In this document: positions 25,923-33,715 of the stretch, piece by piece | Numbering within the stretch: position 1 is the stretch's first letter | Layout of the letters: every line of letters begins with the position of its first letter | Source of the DNA: Aliivibrio_A kagoshimensis | Lineage (GTDB): Bacteria; Pseudomonadota; Gammaproteobacteria; Enterobacterales; Vibrionaceae | DNA: 42,703 nt | NCBI RefSeq assembly: GCF_050337105.1 | Contig: NZ_JAKJSQ010000037.1 | Location: 1-42,703, forward strand | Direction: 5' to 3' | Notes under the pieces: generated by a model | Told to the model about the DNA's origin: nothing | The model's database searches: none | The model's input: the letters and a program-made list of their open reading frames with translations, nothing else | Program-made: the position numbers and the translations under genes

Positions 25923-26678
25923 TTATCGGTTATTGCGTCTGTATATCAGAATAGAGAAAAAGCTCATCATAAAGATTAGTAGGGTACTGGGTTCTGGAAT
26001 ACTCACCGTATTAAACTGCTTTGCACCTGCATAAGTAGCAGTGACGACAAGGTCGTCATAATCAGCATCATTAGAGCCATTGTCATTAAAAAGTAGGTAA
26101 ATAGTTGATAGGTCAAGGTGATACATGTCATCTCCCTTAAATCCTACAAACCAACTGTTGCTAATTTCATTATTGTCACCGTTTTTAGTACGGTTAGATT
26201 GCGCACATTTGCCACTAGAACAGTTACTGCTAAAAGCAAAAGGGACCGCTTCACCAGAGTTATGTTGGTAGGTATGTTTTACTTTACCATCCTTCTTTTT
26301 ATCGCCTTCACGAATGATGTTGCCGTGCTCAGAGAATATAAGGTTAGGGCCATTAGATGAATTAGTAGCAAAGTTATCGTTGTTAAAGTTTGAAGTCGGT
26401 TTTTTTAATCCAAACAGTGCATTATCAAAGCCTGATTCAGCATTGATAAAATTCCATAGCACCTTGTAGGATCCTAGGTCATTAGTATCGAAAAGCACAT
26501 TTGCACCTAACCAGCCAAAAATTTTAGTTTCATCAACGACGTGACTGTCGAAGTTTGAAGCAACCGTACTGAACTGGGTGATCTCAGATTTATTACCTGG
26601 TTCAATAAATAGACCTGCTGAAACCAGTGTCGGGAGCAGGCTTAACATTGTTAATAGTGTTTTTGTCCAAGTACTCAT
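25923..26678 (-). CDS. PEP-CTERM surface protein (DUF4114-like)
   Basis: A 251-residue exported protein. It has a signal peptide ending near LVSA and a Ser/Asn-rich body. A DYDDLVVTATY segment typical of DUF4114 precedes the C-terminus. The tail is a PEP-CTERM sorting signal: PEPSTLLIF, a hydrophobic helix and a final RRNNR. Known members are processed by exosortase and moved to the surface, often in exopolysaccharide-producing bacteria. No exosortase or polysaccharide locus is present in this window, so the processing enzyme must be elsewhere if it exists. Confidence 0.85.
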   Translation of the reverse strand: MSTWTKTLLTMLSLLPTLVSAGLFIEPGNKSEITQFSTVASNFDSHVVDETKIFGWLGANVLFDTNDLGSYKVLWNFINAESGFDNALFGLKKPTSNFNNDNFATNSSNGPNLIFSEHGNIIREGDKKKDGKVKHTYQHNSGEAVPFAFSSNCSSGKCAQSNRTKNGDNNEISNSWFVGFKGDDMYHLDLSTIYLLFNDNGSNDADYDDLVVTATYAGAKQFNTVSIPEPSTLLIFMMSFFSILIYRRNNR

Positions 26679-26896
26679 ATCAATATCCTTAAAGGCGTCT
26701 TAATTTATAAAAGCAAGAATTAGGCCATAATATAATTACATTAAATATCATAAACTTAATGGGAAGGCATGGATTCAATTATGAGATAGTGTAAAATATT
26801 TGGACACAATATCACATTAATGACAATATTGTTTCACAAAAGATACATGGAACGATGTGATAAAATTAGTCAAAATTAACGGTGAGAACGCTCGAA

Positions 26897-27415
26897 ATGA
26901 GGCATTTACAAACATCCATTCATCCCGATATCGGTCATTTAGACGATTATTCAATATTTCAGCGAAATGCAACACGTGCCATTGTATTGAGAGACAGTGA
27001 CATTTTACTGTTATTTACAGAGCGGTATCATGATTACACGCTTCCAGGCGGAGGTCTGGATGAAGGTGAAGATGTGATTCATGGTCTAGTACGTGAACTT
27101 GAAGAAGAGACTGGCGCACAGAACATCAAGAATATTGTTCCATTTGGGATTTACGAGGAGTTTCGCCCTTGGCACAAACCAGAAGCGGACCTTGTTCATA
27201 TGATCTCTTACTGTTATGTTTGTTCTGCAGATAAAGAGCTTGGAAATACGCGTTTTGAAGAACATGAAGTCAATAATGGGATGAAACCATTATGGATGAA
27301 TATTCATGAAGCGATTGCCCACAACGAACAGACGATCTCCAACAGCCCAAAGAAAGGGATGTCTATAGAGAGAGAGACTTTTTTACTTAGGCTAATTGTG
27401 AAAGAGTTACTTTAA
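26897..27415 (+). CDS. Nudix hydrolase
   Basis: A 172-residue protein with the complete Nudix box (GGLDEG-E, seven residues, RELEEETGA), giving metal-dependent hydrolysis of a nucleoside-diphosphate-linked substrate. The substrate is not predictable. I start at ATG 26897 (MRHLQTS); a GTG at 26882 in frame is an alternative, and neither has a strong ribosome site. It is followed 11 bp later by the DUF3820 gene, so they form an operon. Confidence 0.88.
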   Translation: MRHLQTSIHPDIGHLDDYSIFQRNATRAIVLRDSDILLLFTERYHDYTLPGGGLDEGEDVIHGLVRELEEETGAQNIKNIVPFGIYEEFRPWHKPEADLVHMISYCYVCSADKELGNTRFEEHEVNNGMKPLWMNIHEAIAHNEQTISNSPKKGMSIERETFLLRLIVKELL

Positions 27416-27426
27416 TAGGGTAGATG

Positions 27427-27642
27427 ATGTTCGATAAAGAGCAGATATTGAAATTGGCAACGATTAAAATGCCATTTGGCAAATATTCAGGACGGATTTT
27501 AATTGATCTACCTGAGGAGTATTTGCTTTGGTTTGATAAGAAAGGTTTTCCCAACGGAGAGCTTGGTGAGTTATTAGCGTTATGTCTTACAATGAAAATT
27601 GAGGGGCTAGACGAGGTGATAAAACCGTTAAAACGCATGTAA
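27427..27642 (+). CDS. DUF3820 family protein
   Basis: A 71-residue soluble protein with the DUF3820 signature (MPFGKYSGRILIDLPEEYLLWFDKKGFP split across residues 15-42). This motif also occurs inside some exonucleases and helicases, hinting at a nucleic-acid role, but the function is unknown. ATG 27427 has AGGG six bases upstream and is preferred to the adjacent ATG 27424. Confidence 0.85.
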   Translation: MFDKEQILKLATIKMPFGKYSGRILIDLPEEYLLWFDKKGFPNGELGELLALCLTMKIEGLDEVIKPLKRM

Positions 27643-27664
27643 TTTAGAATAAATAGTAAGTACT

Positions 27665-27686
27665 AAGGGCCGTTTAATCGGCCTTT
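27665..27686 (+). terminator. Terminator after the DUF3820 gene
   Basis: AAGGGCCG (27665-27672), loop TTTAAT, CGGCCTTT (27679-27686): 8 bp with one G-U. The U-tract is short, so termination is probably partial and may let transcription reach the GNAT gene. Confidence 0.6.
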
Positions 27687-27713
27687 AATGATCAAAGAAA
27701 GGCATGAATTCGT

Positions 27714-28265
27714 ATGGAAACGACAAGACTGATTTTAAGACAGTGGAAAAACAGTGATTTACCAGCGTATGCTGAAATGTGCGCTGATCCTGACGTGATG
27801 AAATACTTTCCTGCTGTACAAACTGTCGCAGACAGTTATGTTCAAGCTAATCGAGGGCGCGACTATATCGAGGCTCACGGTTGGGGTTTCTGGGCTGTAG
27901 AGCTGAAGTCAACGGGGGAGTTTATTGGGTTTGTTGGTCTGCATGCGCAAGAAGCAAACTGCGGTATACCGAATGCACCATTCGTTGAGATTGGTTGGCG
28001 ATTGCGTGCAGAAAGTTGGGGACACGGTTACGCATCTGAAGCGGCTAGCCTAGCCCTTGACTATGCATTCACTCAATTGGATGTTGACGAAGTTTACTCT
28101 TTTACTGCTATTCCGAATGAACGTTCAAAACGTGTCATGGAGAGGATTGGAATGGCTGATACAGGGCAACTTTTTAATCACCCTAAGGTGGTGCACGGAC
28201 ATAGAATGGAGTGCCATTGTTTGTTTAAGATAACAAAAGAGCAGTGGGGTAATCACTCAGTATAG
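27714..28265 (+). CDS. GNAT-family N-acetyltransferase (RimJ/RimL type)
   Basis: A 183-residue acetyl-CoA-dependent acetyltransferase. It opens with TTRLILRQWKNSDL, characteristic of the RimJ/RimL-like branch, and has the pyrophosphate-binding loop region GWRLRAESWGHGYASEA and the NERSKRVMERIGM segment. The acceptor could be a protein N-terminus or a small molecule. AAAGG lies 11 bases before ATG 27714, rather far. It stands at the end of the Nudix group. Confidence 0.88.
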   Translation: METTRLILRQWKNSDLPAYAEMCADPDVMKYFPAVQTVADSYVQANRGRDYIEAHGWGFWAVELKSTGEFIGFVGLHAQEANCGIPNAPFVEIGWRLRAESWGHGYASEAASLALDYAFTQLDVDEVYSFTAIPNERSKRVMERIGMADTGQLFNHPKVVHGHRMECHCLFKITKEQWGNHSV

Positions 28266-28302
28266 CGAGAAATGAAAGCCTGAAGAAAGGGGGAGTATCT
28301 TG

Positions 28303-28620
28303 CTATTGACGCTCACCAATTTGGGCTTTCACACCGTCTTCAGCAGGATCTTCTTCAGTCAATAAATGAGTCAATGCGTCACAAAAGCTACCGCTATCAT
28401 TCAAGGTTTTTCGTGAATGGTCAATACTCCGTTCTGCCTTTCTACGCACTTCCGCACTGTTATCATCATTACTAAACGTCACATGTTTTTTAAACACGGC
28501 TTCTAAGTACTGCTGCTTACAAATTTTTTCATCAACAGACTTCTGACTGATGACTTCATTCGCACATAAGCTAAAAGAGAAGGAAAGAGTGAAGGCGATG
28601 AGCAGAAAACGATTTTTCAT
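28303..28620 (-). CDS. Small secreted hypothetical protein (105 aa)
   Basis: I do not recognise a family. It has a clear signal peptide (MKNRFLLIAFTLSFSFSLCANE) followed by an 85-residue charged, mostly helical domain with two cysteines that could form a disulphide. I chose ATG 28620, with AGGAA upstream, over ATG 28647, which would place nine residues before the signal peptide. It is monocistronic. Confidence 0.65.
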   Translation of the reverse strand: MKNRFLLIAFTLSFSFSLCANEVISQKSVDEKICKQQYLEAVFKKHVTFSNDDNSAEVRRKAERSIDHSRKTLNDSGSFCDALTHLLTEEDPAEDGVKAQIGERQ

Positions 28621-28750
28621 TGAAATTCCTAATGTTATTTTGAGCATAATTTAATTTAAGAAGTGATATAACTCAATATTTTTAATTTTACATGACTACG
28701 AACTATGATCTGCTTCTTATTTATATGAGCGTCATTTTATATTGGTTTAC

Positions 28751-28822
28751 GTTAACAATGTCAGTTAGGCGCTGCTATACAAACGGTCAAATAGAATATT
28801 ATTTACTTACTGTTAACATTGT
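28751..28822. repeat. Near-identical direct repeats upstream of cysteine dioxygenase
   Basis: GTTAACAATGT (28751-28761) and GTTAACATTGT (28812-28822) differ at one base and lie 61 bp apart, about 110-180 bp before the cysteine dioxygenase start. They sit in the 307-bp spacer after the small secreted gene, where no gene is otherwise visible. They may be regulator half-sites or chance. Confidence 0.3.
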
Positions 28823-28927
28823 AGGTAATTTTTCTAGCATATTCGTCAAATACCCATCGACTTAGAAAGTTTTTCTATATCAACCCGATTAAAATAGAAT
28901 AATAATCCAACGTGTAAGAGAGTTGTA

Positions 28928-29506
28928 ATGAACGTGATGCATAAAAGTGAAGGAATGGGTGTAGGTTGTGTGGAAGGGGCTTCAGTCGATCTTTCTCAGC
29001 TGGTTCAGTTCTTACAACAATCTGAAAGTAGCCTCTCTCTCGCAATGATTACGCTTTTATTAAAAAACATTAAGCTGAATGATAGTGAGATTTCAACGTT
29101 AGCCTTGTTCGATCAACAACGATATCACCGCCGCTATTTATATAACGATAAAAATGTTCAGGTGTTGATGCTAGGCTGGCTTAATGGCCAACGCAGTAAA
29201 ATACATGATCATGTAGGTTCAAATTGTGGAGTGAAGGTATTAAGAGGGACGGCAACAGAAACCTATTTTGCCTCTGCAGATAATAAACAAATATATGCCA
29301 CGGGCTCTTCACAGTTAAAAGAGGGGGAGATCACTGCAGGTTGCAACGAAGATAAGCACCAAATATCGAATTTACAAGCAGATAATAAAGCATTAATCAC
29401 TCTTCACATCTACTCTCCACCCCTCAATGACTTTAATCTCTATTCACTTGATAGCGAAAAGATTGAAAAGCCCGAACAGAAAGATAAATGGATGTATGAG
29501 ATATAA
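28928..29506 (+). CDS. Cysteine dioxygenase type I (cupin)
   Basis: Oxidises cysteine to cysteine sulfinate with O2 and Fe(II). The 192 residues carry the cupin iron site HDH within SKIHDHVGSNCGVKVLRG and the third histidine in KHQISN. The Cys of SNCGVKVL matches the position that forms the Cys-Tyr cofactor in mammalian enzymes, but many bacterial members have Gly there, so this needs alignment. AAGAGAG precedes ATG 28928. It stands alone between a secreted protein and a convergent cytochrome c. Confidence 0.88.
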   Translation: MNVMHKSEGMGVGCVEGASVDLSQLVQFLQQSESSLSLAMITLLLKNIKLNDSEISTLALFDQQRYHRRYLYNDKNVQVLMLGWLNGQRSKIHDHVGSNCGVKVLRGTATETYFASADNKQIYATGSSQLKEGEITAGCNEDKHQISNLQADNKALITLHIYSPPLNDFNLYSLDSEKIEKPEQKDKWMYEI

Positions 29507-29509
29507 GTC

Positions 29510-29824
29510 CTATTCTAATTGAGAATAATAAGCAGCAATGTCTGCTATATCTTGAGGTTTTAGTTTGGAAAGTTGATCTTTCATCATATCAGCTAAATCA
29601 CCGTTACGTTGACCGAGAAGATAGGATTGCATCGACATATAGAGATAATCTTGCTTCTGCCCATTTAAGTTTGGGTAGCTAGGCTCAGTCGATTTGCCAT
29701 CAACACCATGGCAAAATTTACAACTTGGGATTTTTAGAGAACCCATTTTGCTATCCCCAACGGGTTGAGAAGCAGATGTTAGACTCGAAAAAAATAAGAT
29801 CACAAGTAGGGCGAATAATTTCAT
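29510..29824 (-). CDS. Small periplasmic c-type cytochrome
   Basis: A 104-residue class I cytochrome c. It has a signal peptide ending at TSA and one haem-binding CKFCH motif. The axial methionine is probably in DLADMMKDQL, and the C-terminal helix reads DIADIAAYYSQ. It resembles the cytochrome c553/c4-half group. Its stop lies 3 bp from that of cysteine dioxygenase on the other strand. The electron partner is not identifiable. Confidence 0.88.
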   Translation of the reverse strand: MKLFALLVILFFSSLTSASQPVGDSKMGSLKIPSCKFCHGVDGKSTEPSYPNLNGQKQDYLYMSMQSYLLGQRNGDLADMMKDQLSKLKPQDIADIAAYYSQLE

Positions 29825-29882
29825 AATTGGCTCAATCTATAAAGAGCGTCATTATAAAGCTTACAGTAACGGGAAGCTCAAA

Positions 29883-29918
29883 CAAAAAACACCCGCAATT
29901 GAGAGTCTGCGGGTGTTT
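29883..29918 (-). terminator. Terminator of talB
   Basis: AAACACCCGCA (29887-29897) pairs perfectly with TGCGGGTGTTT (29908-29918). On the minus strand it runs into a T-tract (the A-run 29883-29889). It lies 29 bp past the talB stop. Confidence 0.88.
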
Positions 29919-29946
29919 ACGTTTACCTATCGATTACTTTACACGC

Positions 29947-30897
29947 TTATAGGCGTTCAGCGATCATCGTTTCAAGTTTACCTTGGTCAACAGCAAAGTT
30001 GCGGATGCCTTCAGCTAGCTTTTCGATGGCCATTGGGTCTTGGTTATGATCCCATAAGAACTCACTGTGAGTCATTGGAGTCGGTGCTGGCTTCACTTCA
30101 ACATTGCTAGAAAGCTTCGCTTCAACAACGCCTTCAGAATCCTCTAAGTCTTGTAACAACTGAGGGCTGATCGTTAGGCGATCACAACCTGCAAGCTCTA
30201 AGATTTCACCGATATTTCTGAAACTCGCACCCATTACCACTGTGTTGTAACCGTGTTGCTTGTAGTAGTTATAGATAGCGGAAACAGAGATAACACCTGG
30301 GTCTTCACTTGGTTCAAAATCTTTGCCTTCACGAGCCTTGTACCAATCCATGATTCGGCCGACGAAAGGTGAAATAAGGAAAACACCCGCTTCAGCACAC
30401 GCACGTGCTTGAGCAAAAGAGAAAAGAAGTGTTAGGTTACAGTTGATGCCTTCTTTTTCAAGAATCTCAGCAGCACGAATCCCTTCCCATGTAGAAGCCA
30501 GTTTGATCAAAATACGATCATTTGTAATGCCAGCATCGTTGTACATTTTGATCAGTTGGCGAGCTTTGGTTACGCTGCCTTCAGTGTCGTATGACAATCT
30601 TGCATCTACTTCCGTAGAGATACGGCCAGGAACGACTTTTAGGATCTCTTTACCAATGTTAACGGCCAACATGTCACAGGTATCTTGTACTTGCTGTGCT
30701 TTATCTTGGCTTTGCGCTTTTGCATATTCAATCGAGTTATCAATCAGAGGTGCGTACTCTTTGATTTGCGCCGCTTTAAGGATTAAAGATGGATTGGTTG
30801 TAGCATCTTCAGGTTGGTACTTACTGATAGCTTCGATATCGCCAGTGTCGGCAACTACAGTAGTTAGCTTGCGAAGTTGTTCTAATTTAGTGCTCAT
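29947..30897 (-). CDS. talB: Transaldolase
   Basis: Non-oxidative pentose phosphate pathway: transfers a dihydroxyacetone unit from sedoheptulose 7-phosphate to glyceraldehyde 3-phosphate. The 316 residues match TalB, with DATTNPSLILKA near the N-terminus, the Schiff-base lysine in ILIKLASTWEGIRAAE, and SPFVGRIMDW. AAAGG precedes the start. No transketolase gene is adjacent here. A perfect palindrome (30939-30952) lies 42 bp upstream. Confidence 0.96.
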   Translation of the reverse strand: MSTKLEQLRKLTTVVADTGDIEAISKYQPEDATTNPSLILKAAQIKEYAPLIDNSIEYAKAQSQDKAQQVQDTCDMLAVNIGKEILKVVPGRISTEVDARLSYDTEGSVTKARQLIKMYNDAGITNDRILIKLASTWEGIRAAEILEKEGINCNLTLLFSFAQARACAEAGVFLISPFVGRIMDWYKAREGKDFEPSEDPGVISVSAIYNYYKQHGYNTVVMGASFRNIGEILELAGCDRLTISPQLLQDLEDSEGVVEAKLSSNVEVKPAPTPMTHSEFLWDHNQDPMAIEKLAEGIRNFAVDQGKLETMIAERL

Positions 30898-30938
30898 CTT
30901 TACGCCTTTAATATAAAAGTGTGGTTGGAAAAATATCG

Positions 30939-30952
30939 GGTCAATCTTGACC
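30939..30952. promoter_or_regulatory. Palindrome upstream of talB
   Basis: GGTCAA-TC-TTGACC is a perfect 14-bp inverted repeat, 42 bp before the talB start. It could be a regulator site, and its TTGACC half could act as a -35 for talB, but no suitable -10 at 16-18 bp was found. No regulator is proposed. Confidence 0.35.
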
Positions 30953-31073
30953 TGTTATGATTGTGATTTGTGCTTAGATTGTCAAATAAATCGTCCCTCA
31001 TAATTGTGAAGGGAGTAGGATTTATTGGATAAATGCTATGCCAAGCGATTACCTAAGAATGATGAAAAGGAAC

Positions 31074-32537
31074 TTAGGATAAAAGTTGAGCAAGTGTAAG
31101 TGGTCCATTTGTAATGCCAATCGATTGAGCGGGAGTGTTACCTGCAGAATCCTGTCGACATAGATTGTGCCAAGCTCGATAGATATCAAGCAGAGGAGCT
31201 AAGCCTCCTGGCCTGAGTTTTCTTCTAGGCTCATTAATTAAACAGGTAAAGTGTTGATAAAAATTGTGTTGGAACTGTTCAATATTAACGGTTGAAGCGC
31301 GTTTAAGCCAGTAGTCATCGTTCGGTGAATGGTCCGTTTGATGGCATATTCCTTTACCCGCGCTAATCGTTTGATTGATTGCCCAGCGGTCTCTCCACCA
31401 ACCAATGATAGATACGTCAATTTTAGGGCTACTGATCCATTGGGTATCTTCCATAACGTAGACAATATCAATGCTCTTTTCTTGAATGCGGTTTAAAAAG
31501 ACAGACATTGCGGCTGAGCGTAATAGAGGCTCTTGAGGCATAAACAGATCAATATGCTTAAAGGTGGATAAGCTTTGCGCAAGCGTTAAATAGTGAGCGC
31601 TTGAGGTATAGGGAGGCCTCACAACAGCCCCCTTCGATGGGTAGTGTAGCTTACCTAAATGACAAAGTGGATCTTCAACATTACCCCGAGATAAAATTCG
31701 CTGATAGTTAAGCTCGATACGAGACTTTAGTGACCCTGTATTTTCAGAGAGCTTGTGATTGAATCCCACAAAATCATTGGATACATATTGTGGCTCAGAG
31801 CTATACGGGTCATGTGTTTGTGCGTTTGGCGCATGCCCATCAGATGAATAATTAATGTCTTGGGCTAATATATATCCGGAATGAACTTCACCGCTGACAA
31901 ACCATAAAACCCCATTGTCACTTTGGGGTTGAAGAGGCACAACGGCAGAGGCAATACCGATGGCGCTTTTGTTATGGTGATGATAAAGACGTGAATCAAA
32001 CAGATAGAGTTGTCTTCTACAACGGCTGGCAATGGTATTTAACTGGTCGTAAAAGGTTTTGGGATTGATGGTGAGCTTTCGACAAATTTCTCTTACGTTA
32101 TAACCGGTAAATAAAAGAGCCAGCAGTTTTTGCTGTATTACCAGATAACGATTTCCCCCAGACCAACGATCAACGAATGTACTTTGACAGGAACGGCATC
32201 GATAACGCTGGCGGTCACCACTGTAACCAAACGCGTGATAATGTTCTCTGTGAGTTAGAACATCTAAACCAAAATTGGAACAATCACGATGATTGCAGCA
32301 TGCAAGTTTACTGTTGTGCAGTGATTTTAAGCGTTGCTGTTCATGGAGAACAGCACGATTATTGAGCAGGGGAGGGAAAGCACCACATTGTTTGCATATC
32401 ATCGCAGGATGTAAAGGGTTGTCACGTTGCAACAGATAATACTGCGCTTCGCTCAGACCAAAGTTATCACACGCCAATGTTTTACAAAAGTTGAGTTGTA
32501 ACCCTTCTTCCGCAGATGGTAGCTTACCTGTTAGCAC
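31074..32537 (-). CDS. Transposase-like protein with tandem zinc ribbons (IS1/InsA-like), possibly domesticated
   Basis: A 487-residue protein of unknown role. It has two tandem zinc-ribbon units: FCKTLACDNFG with MICKQCGAF, then CCNHRDCSNFG with YRCRSCQSTF. A helix-turn-helix follows (LFTGYNVREICRKLTINPKTFYDQL). This ribbon-then-HTH order is that of IS1 InsA. The middle looks like an RNase-H-like strand pair (GVLWFVSGEVHSGYILAQDIN) and a late acidic motif sits in YVMEDTQW, but a full DDE triad is not clear to me. No terminal inverted repeats or target duplications are seen on either side, so a fixed DNA-binding protein is plausible. Confidence 0.65.
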   Translation of the reverse strand: MLTGKLPSAEEGLQLNFCKTLACDNFGLSEAQYYLLQRDNPLHPAMICKQCGAFPPLLNNRAVLHEQQRLKSLHNSKLACCNHRDCSNFGLDVLTHREHYHAFGYSGDRQRYRCRSCQSTFVDRWSGGNRYLVIQQKLLALLFTGYNVREICRKLTINPKTFYDQLNTIASRCRRQLYLFDSRLYHHHNKSAIGIASAVVPLQPQSDNGVLWFVSGEVHSGYILAQDINYSSDGHAPNAQTHDPYSSEPQYVSNDFVGFNHKLSENTGSLKSRIELNYQRILSRGNVEDPLCHLGKLHYPSKGAVVRPPYTSSAHYLTLAQSLSTFKHIDLFMPQEPLLRSAAMSVFLNRIQEKSIDIVYVMEDTQWISSPKIDVSIIGWWRDRWAINQTISAGKGICHQTDHSPNDDYWLKRASTVNIEQFQHNFYQHFTCLINEPRRKLRPGGLAPLLDIYRAWHNLCRQDSAGNTPAQSIGITNGPLTLAQLLS

Positions 32538-32694
32538 TTTTCTCCCCTAGATGTAGAGTGAACGTTTCAAGCGACTTCATAGTAGTGTTGAATAAACATT
32601 AGTCATGAGAAGTTCATCACAGATTGAACTACATGATGAACTATAGCACCCATTAATAACTAAATGTGTTTAAAGTGCGTCATTACGCAACTGG

Positions 32695-33528
32695 TTAGTA
32701 ACTCACTGTCACTTCGTATGAGCCAAATTTTCGAATGTTGATAACACCGGTATCGAAAATGAGGTACTGACCTTTAATACCGATCAATGTTCCAAGGACT
32801 TCGGGCTGTTTATCAAAATTGTGGCTGGTGATTTTGGTTGGAAACTCTGAGACATCGTATCCTATGTTGATAACCGTGCTATCGAGTTGTTCTATGGATG
32901 CATCACCAAAGCGCTCTTGCAATTCAGCGAGTTCTGAATGGATGATTGGAATAAGCTCTGACGCTTTCGCTTTTAAGTCAATATCTTCTGCGTTGCCCTT
33001 GAGGAGGGTTCGCCAGTTGGTTTTATCCGCGATTTGTTTCGCTAATTCAATCTCTATCAAGCCTGATAATTTACGGTTGGAGACTTTAAAAATAGGTAGA
33101 GCTTGTGTTGCCCCTTGGTCAATCCAGCGTGTAGGTATTTGTGTATGTCGAGTGATGCCAACTTTCAAACTAGATGTGTTTGAGAGATAGACATAATGGT
33201 CAGACATGCACACTTGCTCGGCCCACTCTGGCTCACGGCAAGTACCTTGATCAAAGTGACAGGTTTCCGGTTTCATCATGCACATATCACAACTTGCAAG
33301 CTTCTTCATACAGACATAACAGTGCCCTTGAGAATAGCTCTTTTTGGTTTTTTTACTGCAATTACTGCAATAGATATTTCCGGTGTGATTCAGTGTGAGC
33401 GATTGACCGATTAACTCGGTAAGATTCACGCTGTGTTCCCCAACAGGAAGGTGATAACACACTGAACCTTCATCAGGATTTAGCGTTGTGGTCATTTTAC
33501 GAAGTGTTCCAGTATAGACATTGCTCAT
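32695..33528 (-). CDS. DUF2797 family protein
   Basis: A 277-residue protein of unknown function. The N-terminal half has several Cys pairs (YCSNCSK, HCYVCMKKLASCDMCMMKPETC), which look like metal ligands. The middle (HYVYLSNTSSLKVGITR) recalls the GIY-YIG nuclease strand pair. These are typical of DUF2797. It could bind nucleic acid, but no activity is established from the sequence. Divergent from the DEAD-box helicase gene. Confidence 0.87.
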   Translation of the reverse strand: MSNVYTGTLRKMTTTLNPDEGSVCYHLPVGEHSVNLTELIGQSLTLNHTGNIYCSNCSKKTKKSYSQGHCYVCMKKLASCDMCMMKPETCHFDQGTCREPEWAEQVCMSDHYVYLSNTSSLKVGITRHTQIPTRWIDQGATQALPIFKVSNRKLSGLIEIELAKQIADKTNWRTLLKGNAEDIDLKAKASELIPIIHSELAELQERFGDASIEQLDSTVINIGYDVSEFPTKITSHNFDKQPEVLGTLIGIKGQYLIFDTGVINIRKFGSYEVTVSY

Positions 33529-33715
33529 AGTGATTCTTTTCTAATTTAATTATGCGTGCATCATAACAAAGAGAGTCACTTTGGTAACATCTTAAATGCG
33601 AAATTAAATCTAGCATTGAAGTTATATTCTGTGAGGGGAGATGTGTTATCATCGTCGGCTACTATTTATTGCTAAACATTGAAGCGTATTACGCCTGTAC
33701 AAATTGGAGCGACAC

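Noticed and set aside
31074..32537. An active insertion sequence
   Set aside because: No terminal inverted repeats, no target-site duplication and no clear DDE triad were visible around the transposase-like gene.
33174..33414. Plus-strand ORFs of 72-74 codons inside the DUF2797 gene
   Set aside because: They are shadows of the intact, Cys-rich DUF2797 frame on the minus strand and lack ribosome sites.
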